Shown: piece by piece, positions 18,218-27,122 of the stretch
Position numbering within the stretch: the stretch's first letter is position 1
How the letters are laid out: each line of letters starts with the position of its first letter
Assembly: GCF_009932355.1 (NCBI RefSeq)
Contig: NZ_LEKU01000005.1
Coordinates: 124,001-188,000, forward strand
Direction of reading: 5' to 3'
DNA: 64,000 nt
From: Riemerella anatipestifer_E
GTDB taxonomy: Bacteria > Bacteroidota > Bacteroidia > Flavobacteriales > Weeksellaceae
Made by a program: the position numbers and the translations under genes
Notes under the pieces: generated by a model
The model's database searches: none
The model's input: only the letters and a program-made list of their open reading frames with translations
What the model was told of the DNA's origin: nothing

Positions 18218-18961
18218 ATGTCAAAAATTAAATCTATTCTAATATCTCAGCCTCAACCTGCGGAATCTTCTCCTTATTTAGAACTTGCGAAAAAGGAAAA
18301 AATAGAAATAGATTTTCGTCCATTCATTTATGTTCAGGGGGCAGATGCTAAAGATTTGAGAACACAAAAAATAGACCTCTCTAAGTATACGGGAATTATT
18401 TTTACTAGCAAAAATGCAATAGACCACTACTTTCGTTTAGCTGAGGAGATGCGTTTTTCGGTTCCAGATTCTATGCGATATATTTGCCAGTCAGAGGCTA
18501 TTGCTAATTATTTGCAAAAGCACATCGTTTATAGAAAAAGAAAAATTAGTTTTGGTGAAAAATTACCCACTGATATAATCCCTTTGCTTAAGAAATATCC
18601 ATCAGAGAAGTATCTTTTACCTTCTTCTGATATTCTTAATGATGGGATAACTAAGGTTTTAGATGAGTCTGGAGTAGATTGGACTAGAGCTATTATGTAC
18701 CGTACGGTTAATAGTGATTTATCTGATATAAACATCAATGACTATGATGTTTTGGTGTTTTTCAGCCCACAAGGGATAAAGTCTTTGGTAGAAAACTTTA
18801 AAGATTATAAAAAATCTAAATTTAAAGTAGCTGTTTTTGGTAATTCTACGAAAGCGGAGGCAGAAAATGCAGGGCTAACGGTGGATATTATGGCTCCTAC
18901 TAAAGAAAACCCGTCTATGACCATGGCGATAGAAAATTTTGTAAAGAATGTCAATAAGTAG
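18218..18961 (+). CDS. hemD: Uroporphyrinogen-III synthase
   Basis: A 247-residue HemD-family enzyme that closes and inverts ring D of hydroxymethylbilane to make uroporphyrinogen III. The start region SILISQPQP, the motif IIFTSKNAIDHY (about 66-77) and the late VLVFFSPQGIKSLVENF and VAVFGNSTKAEAENAG agree with the family, whose sequence conservation is low. Length is normal. It follows the DUF4271 gene by 21 bases and ends in a terminator. Confidence 0.9.
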   Translation: MSKIKSILISQPQPAESSPYLELAKKEKIEIDFRPFIYVQGADAKDLRTQKIDLSKYTGIIFTSKNAIDHYFRLAEEMRFSVPDSMRYICQSEAIANYLQKHIVYRKRKISFGEKLPTDIIPLLKKYPSEKYLLPSSDILNDGITKVLDESGVDWTRAIMYRTVNSDLSDININDYDVLVFFSPQGIKSLVENFKDYKKSKFKVAVFGNSTKAEAENAGLTVDIMAPTKENPSMTMAIENFVKNVNK

Positions 18962-18996
18962 AAAGTAAGAAATATTTAACATATTAAACTCATTAT

Positions 18997-19042
18997 AAAA
19001 GGTCATCATCTTTCAATATAACGAAATGAAGATGACCTTTTT
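18997..19042 (+). terminator. Terminator after hemD
   Basis: AAAAGGTCATC (18997-19007) pairs with GATGACCTTTT (19031-19041), with an additional weaker inner stem. Confidence 0.75.
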
Positions 19043-19056
19043 AGTAAAAATAAAAA

Positions 19057-21108
19057 ATGATGCAACCACCTAAAGCAATACAAAAACCACAGAAATTAGT
19101 TATTCATAATGATGAAAGGATAGACCCGTATTTTTGGCTAAACCAAAGAGATGCTCCAGAGGTTTTAGAATATCTCGAGCAAGAAAATGCTTATACAGAA
19201 TTTATATTAAAGGATACTGAAGATTTTCAAAAAGAACTTTTTGAGGAAATGAAAGCGAGGTATAAAGAAGATGATGCCTCGTTGCCATATTTTTTTAATG
19301 GGTACTGGTATATTGTTAAATTTGAAAAAGGGAAAGATTATCCACTCTTTTTCAGAAAGTACCAAACTTTAGAAGCGGAGGAAGAACTTTTGCTAGATGC
19401 TAATCAATTAGCAGAAGGTAAGAAGTTTTTAGATGTGGGAAGTATGGCGGTGAGTCCTAATAACAAATTAGCTACTTATTCTACAGACGAAACAGGAAGG
19501 CGTATTTACAGTATTTTCATTAAAAATTTAGAAACGGGAGCAGTCTCCAACGAAGTTATAGAAAATACCACAGGTAAAGCTGTTTGGGCTAATGATAACG
19601 AGCATTTTTTCTATATCAGAAAAGATAAAAGTCTTAGGGCATATCAGATTTTTAGACATAAACTAGGAACTTCTCCTAGCGAGGACATTTTAGTTTTCCA
19701 CGAAAAAGATACTTCATTTGATGTCAATTTATTTAAAACTAAATCTTTAGAATATATATTTATTGCCAGTTCTAGTACGGTTTCAGATGAGCATCGTTTT
19801 ATTCCAGCTGATGATGTGTCTGCACCATGGCAAATCGTTCAAACTAGAGAAGAAGGCTTAGAGTATGCGGTAGAGCATTATCAAAATCATTTTTATATCA
19901 TAACCAATGAGGGAGGAGCAACTAATTTTAAATTAGTGAAAACACTAGTAGCTACACCACAGAAAGAAAATTGGCAAACAATAATTCCTCACAGAGAAGA
20001 TACTTTATTAGAGGGGTTTGAAATTTTTAAAGATTACCTTGTGGTAGAAGAGCGTAGAGAAGGTTTGCTTCAAATTAGTATCAGGCATTGGGAAACGGGT
20101 GAACAATACTATCTCCCGTTTCAAGAGGAAACCTATACGGCGTATATTGGACTAAATCTAGATTTTAATTCTACAAAATTAAGATATGGATATTCATCTC
20201 TTGTTCAGCCATCTGCCACTTTTGAATTCGATATGAATAGTCAAGCCCAAATACTTCTTAAAGAGCAAGAGGTTTTGGGTGGTAAATTTTCAAAAGAGAA
20301 CTATACTTCGGAGAGGTTGTGGGCGTCTTCAAGAGATGGTGTTACTAAAATACCTATATCTTTAGTTTATAGAAAAGATACGGTGCTTTCTCAGGATACG
20401 CCATTATTACTTTATGGTTATGGAAGTTATGGTCATACCATAGATGCTTCATTTTCTAGAGGGAGATTGTCGTTACTAGATAGAGGTTTTGTGTTTGCTA
20501 TTGCACACATTAGAGGAGGAGAATATTTGGGTAGAGAATGGTACGAAAAAGGAAAGTTACTTCACAAAAAAAATACCTTTTACGATTTTATAGACTGTGC
20601 CAAATTTTTAATTGAGAAAAACTACACTTCTTCAAAACATCTTTACGCTATGGGAGGTAGTGCAGGAGGATTATTAGTAGGGGCTGTTATTAACGAGGAA
20701 CCTAGCCTTTTTAATGGAGCGGTTGCACAAGTTCCGTTTGTAGATGTGGTTACCACGATGCTAGACGAAGAAATCCCTTTAACAACGGGTGAGTTTGACG
20801 AATGGGGAAATCCTAAAGAAGAGCAGTATTATCATTATATGAAGTCTTACTCTCCATATGATAATGTCAAGGCTCAAAGTTATCCTCATTTACTAGTAAC
20901 TACAGGATACCACGATAGTCAGGTGCAATATTGGGAGCCAGCAAAATGGGTGGCAAAGCTACGAGATATAAAAAAAGACCAAAATCTTTTAGTTTTTAAA
21001 ACTGACTTTTCTTCGGGGCACGGAGGGGCGAGTGGTAGGTTTGAGTCACTAAAGGAAGATGCTTTAGAGTATGCTTTTTTAATGAAGTTAGAAAAACTGA
21101 GTAAATAA
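19057..21108 (+). CDS. ptrB: Oligopeptidase B (S9 family serine peptidase)
   Basis: A 683-residue prolyl-oligopeptidase-family enzyme. The N-terminal beta-propeller (about 70-410) is followed by an alpha/beta hydrolase domain. The catalytic triad is visible: Ser535 in GGSAGG, Asp620 in GYHDSQV and His655 in SGHGG. VDVVTTMLDEEIPLTTGEFDEWGNP is typical of oligopeptidase B, which cleaves short peptides after Lys/Arg. There is no signal peptide, so it is probably cytoplasmic. The second Met (19060) is an equally good start. Confidence 0.93.
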   Translation: MMQPPKAIQKPQKLVIHNDERIDPYFWLNQRDAPEVLEYLEQENAYTEFILKDTEDFQKELFEEMKARYKEDDASLPYFFNGYWYIVKFEKGKDYPLFFRKYQTLEAEEELLLDANQLAEGKKFLDVGSMAVSPNNKLATYSTDETGRRIYSIFIKNLETGAVSNEVIENTTGKAVWANDNEHFFYIRKDKSLRAYQIFRHKLGTSPSEDILVFHEKDTSFDVNLFKTKSLEYIFIASSSTVSDEHRFIPADDVSAPWQIVQTREEGLEYAVEHYQNHFYIITNEGGATNFKLVKTLVATPQKENWQTIIPHREDTLLEGFEIFKDYLVVEERREGLLQISIRHWETGEQYYLPFQEETYTAYIGLNLDFNSTKLRYGYSSLVQPSATFEFDMNSQAQILLKEQEVLGGKFSKENYTSERLWASSRDGVTKIPISLVYRKDTVLSQDTPLLLYGYGSYGHTIDASFSRGRLSLLDRGFVFAIAHIRGGEYLGREWYEKGKLLHKKNTFYDFIDCAKFLIEKNYTSSKHLYAMGGSAGGLLVGAVINEEPSLFNGAVAQVPFVDVVTTMLDEEIPLTTGEFDEWGNPKEEQYYHYMKSYSPYDNVKAQSYPHLLVTTGYHDSQVQYWEPAKWVAKLRDIKKDQNLLVFKTDFSSGHGGASGRFESLKEDALEYAFLMKLEKLSK

Positions 21109-21120
21109 ATATAGATAATA

Positions 21121-21152
21121 AAAAACCTTCGGAGTATGCTATCTGAAGGTTA
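21121..21152 (+). terminator. Possible weak terminator after oligopeptidase B
   Basis: AACCTTC (21124-21130) pairs with GAAGGTT (21144-21150). The downstream T-run is short, so termination may be inefficient. From here to 21381 nothing else clear is visible except a small imperfect AT hairpin at about 21229-21256. Confidence 0.5.
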
Positions 21153-21381
21153 TTAGTGTGTATAATATCATTTTGTTGTACTAAACTTACTGAAAACTTT
21201 GGTTTAGAATTTAGAATGTATATTTAACATAGCATTTTTTGTGCCAAAAAATATGCTGATGAGTAAAATCTAATGAAAGTGCTGGTTTTGAGAATTAATT
21301 TAGAAAAATATTTGGCTATGTCAAAAAAACTTCTTTATTTTGCACTCTCAAATATTTAGTAGTAAAAAAGAACATCGAGAT

Positions 21382-21618
21382 ATGTCAAGAATTTGCCAAA
21401 TAACAGGAAAGCGTGCAATGGTAGGAAACCATGTTTCTCACGCTAATAACAAAACGAAGCGTCGTTTTGAGATTAACTTATTAGAGAAGAAGTTTTACCT
21501 TCCTGAGCAAGAGAAACATATTACACTTAAAGTTTCTGCTCACGGATTGAGAGTAATTAACAAGATTGGAATTGAGGAGGCTGTAGAAAGAGCAACTCGT
21601 AACGGATTTATCAAATAA
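21382..21618 (+). CDS. rpmB: 50S ribosomal protein L28
   Basis: A 78-residue ribosomal protein with the diagnostic MSRICQITGKRAMVGNHVSH start, which fixes the ATG at 21382 rather than an upstream in-frame codon. KTKRRFEINL and the C-terminal GLRVINKIGIEEAV fit the family. It heads the L28-L33-DUF4295-FtsY run that is conserved in Bacteroidota. A near-consensus promoter (TTATTTTGC) lies about 40 bases upstream. Confidence 0.97.
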   Translation: MSRICQITGKRAMVGNHVSHANNKTKRRFEINLLEKKFYLPEQEKHITLKVSAHGLRVINKIGIEEAVERATRNGFIK

Positions 21619-21628
21619 TTAAGAAATC

Positions 21629-21811
21629 ATGGCAAAAAAAGGGAATAGAGTCCAAGTGATTTTGGAATGTACAGAGCATAAAGAAAGTGGTGTTGCTGGA
21701 ATGAGCAGATACATCACGACTAAGAATAAGAAGAATACAACAGAAAGATTAGAACTTAAAAAGTATAATCCTGTTCTTAAAAAGTATACACTTCACAAAG
21801 AAATTAAGTAA
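21629..21811 (+). CDS. rpmG: 50S ribosomal protein L33
   Basis: A 60-residue ribosomal protein: MAKKGNRVQVILECTEHK, then SRYITTKNKKNT and a C-terminal LKKYNPVLKKYTLHKEIK. The zinc-ribbon cysteines of some L33 forms are absent apart from one Cys, so it is a zinc-independent type. It lies 10 bases after rpmB and 22 before the DUF4295 gene. Confidence 0.96.
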   Translation: MAKKGNRVQVILECTEHKESGVAGMSRYITTKNKKNTTERLELKKYNPVLKKYTLHKEIK

Positions 21812-21833
21812 TCATCTTTAAAGATATTTTACA

Positions 21834-21983
21834 ATGGCAAAGAAAGTAGTAGCAACCCTACAAACATCTTCTAAGAAGATGACAAAAGTAGTGAAAATGG
21901 TAAAGTCTCCTAAAACTGGAGCTTATGTTTTCGAAGAGAAAGTAATGAATGCAGATGATGTAGATGCTTATTTAAAAAAATAA
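21834..21983 (+). CDS. DUF4295 small basic protein
   Basis: A 49-residue protein, MAKKVVATLQTSSKKMTKVV to the end DDVDAYLKK. It is lysine-rich and shares its start with nearby ribosomal proteins. The DUF4295 family is found in Bacteroidota directly after L33. The function is unknown; position and composition suggest a ribosome-associated protein (inference). A terminator follows immediately. Confidence 0.88.
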   Translation: MAKKVVATLQTSSKKMTKVVKMVKSPKTGAYVFEEKVMNADDVDAYLKK

Positions 21984-22013
21984 GTATTATTCATTCTAGT
22001 ATAAGAAATATAA

Positions 22014-22048
22014 AAGCTATCCAAATAATTTATTTGGGTAGTTTTTTT
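22014..22048 (+). terminator. Terminator after the ribosomal protein run
   Basis: CTATCCAAATAA and TTATTTGGGTAG form a stem (about 22017-22040) followed by seven T. The ftsY -7 box begins two bases after the T-run. Confidence 0.85.
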
Positions 22049-22049
22049 A

Positions 22050-22057
22050 TATATTTG
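22050..22057 (+). promoter_or_regulatory. -7 promoter element of ftsY
   Basis: TATATTTG, 26 bases before the ftsY ATG. Confidence 0.55.
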
Positions 22058-22083
22058 TTTCTGTTAATCGTACACAAAAATAT

Positions 22084-23040
22084 ATGAGTTGGTTTAAAAA
22101 AATATTCAAAAAAGAAGAGAAGGAAACTTTAGATAAAGGATTAGAAAAGTCAAGTCAAGGCTTTTTTGAAAAAATATCCAAAGCAGTCATAGGGAAAAGT
22201 AAGGTAGATGATGAAGTTCTAGATGATTTGGAAGAGGTTCTTATTGCGTCAGATGTAGGGGCTCAGACAACTATCAAGATTATCGAACGAATTGAAGATA
22301 GGGTTGCTAGGGATAAGTATGTTGGTGTAGATGAACTACATAAGCTTCTTAAAGAAGAAATTACAGCATTGCTTTTAGAAAATCCTCATGCTGATACGGG
22401 TAATATAGATGAGGCTAAAAAACCTTATGTAATAATGGTGGTGGGAGTCAATGGAGTAGGTAAAACAACTACGATAGGTAAATTAGCACATCAGTTTAAA
22501 ACACAGGGTAAAAAAGTGGTGCTAGGAGCAGCAGATACTTTTAGAGCGGCGGCGGTGGACCAGTTGGTGATATGGAGTGAGCGAGTAGGTGTACCTATTG
22601 TAAAGCAAAATATGGGTTCTGACCCCGCTTCTGTTGCCTTTGATACAGTGCAATCTGCAGTAGCTCAAAATGCTGATGTAGTGCTTATAGATACAGCTGG
22701 AAGGCTTCATAATAAAGTAAACCTAATGAATGAGCTGTCTAAGATAAAAAGAGTAATGCAGAAAGTAATTCCTGATGCTCCACATGAGGTTTTGTTGGTG
22801 TTAGACGGTTCTACAGGGCAAAATGCATTTGAACAAGCTAAGCAGTTTACTGCGGCAACAGAAGTTAATGCTCTTGCGGTTACAAAATTAGATGGTACAG
22901 CAAAAGGAGGTGTGGTTATTGGTATTTCTGATCAATTTCAAGTTCCTGTAAAGTATATAGGAGTGGGAGAGAAAATGGAGGACTTGCAGTTATTTAATGG
23001 CACGGAATTTGTTGATTCTTTTTTCAAGAAAAAGAGTTAA
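22084..23040 (+). CDS. ftsY: Signal recognition particle receptor FtsY
   Basis: A 318-residue NG-domain GTPase, the membrane receptor for SRP-ribosome complexes. The acidic A domain is very short. The N domain spans about 25-100. G-domain motifs are GVNGVGKTT at 121-129 (P-loop), DTFRAAAVDQL, DTAGR and TKLDGTAKGG. Length and order are those of compact FtsY proteins. It has its own promoter behind the ribosomal protein terminator. Confidence 0.97.
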   Translation: MSWFKKIFKKEEKETLDKGLEKSSQGFFEKISKAVIGKSKVDDEVLDDLEEVLIASDVGAQTTIKIIERIEDRVARDKYVGVDELHKLLKEEITALLLENPHADTGNIDEAKKPYVIMVVGVNGVGKTTTIGKLAHQFKTQGKKVVLGAADTFRAAAVDQLVIWSERVGVPIVKQNMGSDPASVAFDTVQSAVAQNADVVLIDTAGRLHNKVNLMNELSKIKRVMQKVIPDAPHEVLLVLDGSTGQNAFEQAKQFTAATEVNALAVTKLDGTAKGGVVIGISDQFQVPVKYIGVGEKMEDLQLFNGTEFVDSFFKKKS

Positions 23041-23080
23041 TACTCAAAAAATAAGTACTTAATTTTTAAACTATAAACTT

Positions 23081-23335
23081 ATGGGAATTTTATCTTGGCT
23101 ATTATTTGGCCTTATTGCAGGCGCTATCGCTAAAGCTATTCATCCAGGAAAAGATCCTGGAGGTTGGTTAATGACTATCGTTATTGGTATTTTGGGAAGT
23201 GTGGTAGGAGGCTGGTTGGGCTCTATGTTATTCAATGTAGATGTTACAGGCTTTAACCTTAAAAGTTTCTTTGTGGCCGTAGGTGGAGCATTGATTTTGT
23301 TAGCACTTTACTCAAAGGTGATAGCTAAAAAGTAG
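23081..23335 (+). CDS. GlsB/YeaQ/YmgE-type small membrane protein
   Basis: An 84-residue, very hydrophobic protein with three membrane segments. It has the family pattern SWLLFGLIAGAIAKAIHPG, then GGWLMTIVIGILGSVVGGWLG. This transglycosylase-associated family is linked to stress responses in other bacteria, with no biochemical activity established. It starts 40 bases after ftsY and ends before a terminator. Confidence 0.88.
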   Translation: MGILSWLLFGLIAGAIAKAIHPGKDPGGWLMTIVIGILGSVVGGWLGSMLFNVDVTGFNLKSFFVAVGGALILLALYSKVIAKK

Positions 23336-23388
23336 AAATACTTGTTTCGAGGTCGAATAATTATATTTCGATATAGTTAATTATTGAA

Positions 23389-23414
23389 TGCCTGCTTTAG
23401 CAGGTATTTTTTTT
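23389..23414 (+). terminator. Rho-independent terminator
   Basis: TGCCTGC and GCAGGTA form a 7-bp stem (one G-T pair) with a TTTA loop, followed by eight T. Confidence 0.85.
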
Positions 23415-23499
23415 GATATTCATATAAATTTTAATTTAAAATAAGAGAATATTATATAGTAATTAAGCAATAATAAGCAGCTATTTATTAAAAAGTTTA

Positions 23500-23507
23500 T
23501 ACTTTTG
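23500..23507 (+). promoter_or_regulatory. -7 promoter element of topA
   Basis: TACTTTTG, 18 bases before the proposed ATG. It overlaps an upstream in-frame codon, which is therefore unlikely to be the start. Confidence 0.6.
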
Positions 23508-23525
23508 CAAAAAAATAAAAAACAC

Positions 23526-26045
23526 ATGCCCAAAAACTTAGTCATCGTAGAGTCTCCTGCAAAGGCGAAAACTATCCAAAAATATTTAGGTAAAGATTTT
23601 GAAGTATTGTCTAGTTTTGGACACATTAGGGATTTGCCTAAAAAAGGGATGGGGATTAATCTTAATACCTTTACTCCAGAATATGAGGTGTCTACGGACA
23701 AAAAGAAGTTGGTGTCGGATTTAAAAGCAGCAGCGAAGAAAGCGGATATGGTATGGCTAGCATCTGATGAGGATCGAGAGGGAGAAGCTATTGCTTGGCA
23801 TTTGGCTCAAGAGCTTAAGTTAAAGGATGAAAAAATAAAAAGAATTGTATTTCACGAAATTACTAAAAATGCAATTCTAAAAGCTATAGAAAATCCTAGA
23901 AATATAGACAAAAACTTAGTGAATGCTCAACAAGCTAGGCGTGTTTTGGATAGGATAGTAGGTTTTGAAATGTCTCCCGTACTTTGGAAAAAAGTAAAAA
24001 CGGGGCTTTCAGCAGGCAGGGTTCAGTCGGTTGCGGTTAGACTTATTGTCGAAAAAGAAAAGGAAATACAAGACTTTGTTCCTAATTCCTATTATAAAAC
24101 AGAAGGGAAATTTTTGAACGCTGATAATCAAGAAATATCAGCTCAGTTGAAAAAAAGCTTTTTTGAAGAGGCAGAGGCGAAAGAATTTTTAACATTAGCG
24201 AAAAATACAGAGTTTAAAGTCCTTAATATAGAAAAAAAACCAGGTAAAAGAACCGCTTCTGCACCTTTTACGACTTCAACTTTACAACAAGAAGCGAGTA
24301 ACCGTCTAGGTTATGGGGTTACTACTACAATGAGGGTCGCTCAGCGATTGTACGAGGAAGGATATATTACCTATATGAGAACCGACTCGGTTAATTTATC
24401 TCAAGAGGCTATAGAGGGAGCCAAAGAACAAATTATCAAAGAATTTGGGCAGGAGTACTCTGAGCCGAGAAACTATACTACTAAATCATCTTCTGCACAG
24501 GAAGCTCACGAGGCTATTCGTCCTACGGATTTCAAACTAAAAACTGTTGCAGGAGATACTCAACTTAATAGACTTTATCAGCTCATCTATAAGAGAACGC
24601 TGGCTAGCCAAATGGCAAATGCTCAAATAGAAAAAACCGTTGTAGAGATAGGTAATCCAAAGTTGCCTTATAATTTTGAGGCTCAAGGGGAGGTTATTGT
24701 ATTTGATGGTTTTTTAAAGGTTTATGGTATATTAAAGTCGGAGGAAGAAGATACGGAGGATACCGAAAAAACTTTACCAAAGGTAAGTGTTGGAGAGAGT
24801 TTAACTTATCAAAATATTATTTCTGTTCAGAAATTCACTCGTCCACCTGCACGATATACAGAGGCAGGGCTAGTGAAGAAGCTAGAAGAGTTGGGTATTG
24901 GTAGACCTTCTACCTACGCTCCAACTATACAAACCATACAAAATAGAGAGTATGTAGATAAAAAAGAGATTGCTCCGCAAGAAAGGGAAGTTATTAAACT
25001 TAATCTTACTTCAAATAAGATAGACAGAAAGGTTTTAACCGAAAATTACGGTGGAGATAAAAATAAATTTGTACCTACGGATATAGGTATTGTAGTTAAT
25101 GATTTCTTGACTGAAAATTTTGCGGAAGTTTTAGACTACGGCTTTACAGCCAAGGTTGAACAAGATTTTGATGACATTGCGAACGGTGATGAAAAATGGA
25201 AAGAGGTACTTTCTGGATTTTATGAAAAATTCCACGATAAAATAGAAGATGTAGAGGAAAATGCAGATAGAGCAAATGGAGAGAGAATCTTAGGAGAAGA
25301 CCCTAAAACAGGAAAGACTGTTTTAGTAAGAATTGGTAGATACGGAGCAATGGCTCAGTTAGGAGATAGTGATGATAAAAACCCTGTTTACTCTTCATTA
25401 TTGCCTCACCAAAATATCAATACGATTACATTAGAAGAGGCTTTAGACTTGTTTAAAGTACCTTTTGATTTAGAGAAGATAGATGGCAAGGCTGTTTCCG
25501 TAGGGGTAGGGCGTTTTGGACCTTATGTGAAGTGGGGCGAAACTTACATTAGTATTCCTAAAGAAGAAGACCCATTATCTGTAAATCAAAAAAGAGCTGA
25601 AGAGCTAATTAGAGAAAAACAGAAAGCAGATGCTCCTATAACAACATTTAAAGGAGAGCCAGTAACTAAAGGGACAGGGCGTTTTGGACCTTTCTTGAAG
25701 TATAAAAATATTTTTGTAAATGTTCCTAAAAAATATGATTTTGAAAATCTTACTCAAGATGATATTGTGGAACTCATAGAAGCTAAGTTAGAGAAAGAAG
25801 CCAACCGTTACATTAAACAATGGGAAAAAGAAGGTATTTCTATAGAAAACGGAAGGTGGGGACCATTTATCAAATTTAACAAAACTAATTTCAAAATTCC
25901 TAAAAACGGAGATGAGAAATATACAGCCGAAGAGCTGAAAAAAATATCTCTAGAAGAGGTTAAGAAATGGATTGTAGCACAGGATAAAAATGCCTTTGCA
26001 GAGAAAAAAACAACTAAAAAGAAAACCGTAACTAAGAAAAAATAG
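23526..26045 (+). CDS. topA: DNA topoisomerase I
   Basis: An 839-residue type IA topoisomerase that relaxes negative supercoils. MPKNLVIVESPAKAKTIQKY opens the Toprim domain and DEDREGEAIAWH carries its metal-binding acids. The catalytic Tyr283 lies in YITYMRTDS. The zinc-finger cysteines of the E. coli enzyme are absent. Instead the C-terminal part carries three or four short repeats (GRFGPYVKW, GRFGPFLKY, GRWGPFIKF) and a lysine-rich tail, as in other Bacteroidota. Eleven bases separate it from the arginase-fold gene. Confidence 0.96.
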   Translation: MPKNLVIVESPAKAKTIQKYLGKDFEVLSSFGHIRDLPKKGMGINLNTFTPEYEVSTDKKKLVSDLKAAAKKADMVWLASDEDREGEAIAWHLAQELKLKDEKIKRIVFHEITKNAILKAIENPRNIDKNLVNAQQARRVLDRIVGFEMSPVLWKKVKTGLSAGRVQSVAVRLIVEKEKEIQDFVPNSYYKTEGKFLNADNQEISAQLKKSFFEEAEAKEFLTLAKNTEFKVLNIEKKPGKRTASAPFTTSTLQQEASNRLGYGVTTTMRVAQRLYEEGYITYMRTDSVNLSQEAIEGAKEQIIKEFGQEYSEPRNYTTKSSSAQEAHEAIRPTDFKLKTVAGDTQLNRLYQLIYKRTLASQMANAQIEKTVVEIGNPKLPYNFEAQGEVIVFDGFLKVYGILKSEEEDTEDTEKTLPKVSVGESLTYQNIISVQKFTRPPARYTEAGLVKKLEELGIGRPSTYAPTIQTIQNREYVDKKEIAPQEREVIKLNLTSNKIDRKVLTENYGGDKNKFVPTDIGIVVNDFLTENFAEVLDYGFTAKVEQDFDDIANGDEKWKEVLSGFYEKFHDKIEDVEENADRANGERILGEDPKTGKTVLVRIGRYGAMAQLGDSDDKNPVYSSLLPHQNINTITLEEALDLFKVPFDLEKIDGKAVSVGVGRFGPYVKWGETYISIPKEEDPLSVNQKRAEELIREKQKADAPITTFKGEPVTKGTGRFGPFLKYKNIFVNVPKKYDFENLTQDDIVELIEAKLEKEANRYIKQWEKEGISIENGRWGPFIKFNKTNFKIPKNGDEKYTAEELKKISLEEVKKWIVAQDKNAFAEKKTTKKKTVTKKK

Positions 26046-26056
26046 CATAAATACTA

Positions 26057-27121
26057 ATGACTATTGAAGAGATTGTAAAGCCTTTTCCTTTAGGAGATTA
26101 TAAACCTTGGCAACTGGGTAGTTTGGTATGTAGTGAGATAAAAGAAGGTGGAGTAGTGCTATTATTTTGCTCTGATGACAGAGGTGCAGGAGGTTCTGCG
26201 GTGACGAAGGATTTTAGTGTAATAAGAAAATGTTTATATCAACTTTCTAAGAGTGATTTTAACTTTCCTATTTGTGATTTAGGAGATTTAATATCGGGTA
26301 AATCATTGGAAGATACTCAGTATATTGTTGCGGAAATTGTTTCTAAATGTATCGCCGAAGGTGCATTACCTATAGTTATTGGTGGTAGCAATGATTTGGC
26401 TCTTTCGTTATATACTGCGGTAAAAAATCATAAAGATAAAATTTCTTATACACAAATCAACTCGTTTATACATTTGGAAGCTGTGAAGGAGGGTATCAAC
26501 GAGCGAAATTTTGTATCAAAAATATTGAGTGAACCTTCGCTGAAGAATTATTATCATTTGGGTTATCAAAAACATCTAAATGAGCCTCATTCGGTTTCTG
26601 TACTTAAAGAGATAGATTTTGAAGTGTTAAGGCTTGCTGATATGATGAATAGCACAGATTTGGCAGAGCCTTTCTTAAGAAGGGCAGAAGTGGTAAGTCT
26701 TAGTGCTGATGCGGTGGAGAGTTTTAGTGGAGAGTTTTCTTTTCACGCTCAAGTTAACGGGTTGAATAAGAGAGAAATTTGTGCCTATATGAAAGAAATA
26801 GGCTTGGGTGAAAACTTAATGGCTTTTGGTTTGTTTAATATAAATATAGATGCTTCTCATTTAGTTTACAATCAACTTATTGCCCAAATGATTTGGTATT
26901 TTTTAGAAGGTTTGAGCATACAGAAAACTCACCCTAAAGAACGCCAGTACGAAAATTATTTAGTGGTAATCAATAATCAAGATTATACTTTTAAGAGAGA
27001 TACCTTTAGTGGATTATGGTATTTCGGAAATGACGATGATATTTTAAAATGTTTGCCTTGTGCTGAGAAAGATTATCATAATGCTAAAAAGGGGCTTTTG
27101 AACCCTAGATTTTTAAAATAG
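26057..27121 (+). CDS. Arginase/formimidoylglutamase-fold protein with degenerate metal site
   Basis: A 354-residue protein of the ureohydrolase superfamily, of the kind often labelled formimidoylglutamase in Flavobacteriia. The fold markers are recognisable but the manganese ligands are not kept: the GGDHS motif appears as GGSND, the DAHxD motif as QINSF, and the SFDVD motif as SLSAD. Only one aspartate of the usual set remains. It may therefore be a non-catalytic relative or use a different site. The rest of the Hut pathway is not nearby. The gene is coupled to topA (11 bases) and to the glycosyltransferase that follows (1 base). Confidence 0.75.
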   Translation: MTIEEIVKPFPLGDYKPWQLGSLVCSEIKEGGVVLLFCSDDRGAGGSAVTKDFSVIRKCLYQLSKSDFNFPICDLGDLISGKSLEDTQYIVAEIVSKCIAEGALPIVIGGSNDLALSLYTAVKNHKDKISYTQINSFIHLEAVKEGINERNFVSKILSEPSLKNYYHLGYQKHLNEPHSVSVLKEIDFEVLRLADMMNSTDLAEPFLRRAEVVSLSADAVESFSGEFSFHAQVNGLNKREICAYMKEIGLGENLMAFGLFNINIDASHLVYNQLIAQMIWYFLEGLSIQKTHPKERQYENYLVVINNQDYTFKRDTFSGLWYFGNDDDILKCLPCAEKDYHNAKKGLLNPRFLK

Positions 27122-27122
27122 T

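Noticed and set aside
21157..21381. Possible ribosomal-protein leader structure upstream of rpmB (imperfect hairpin at about 21229-21256)
   Set aside because: The hairpin is an A/T stem with a bulge and no link to L28 binding; in AT-rich DNA it is not distinguishable from chance.
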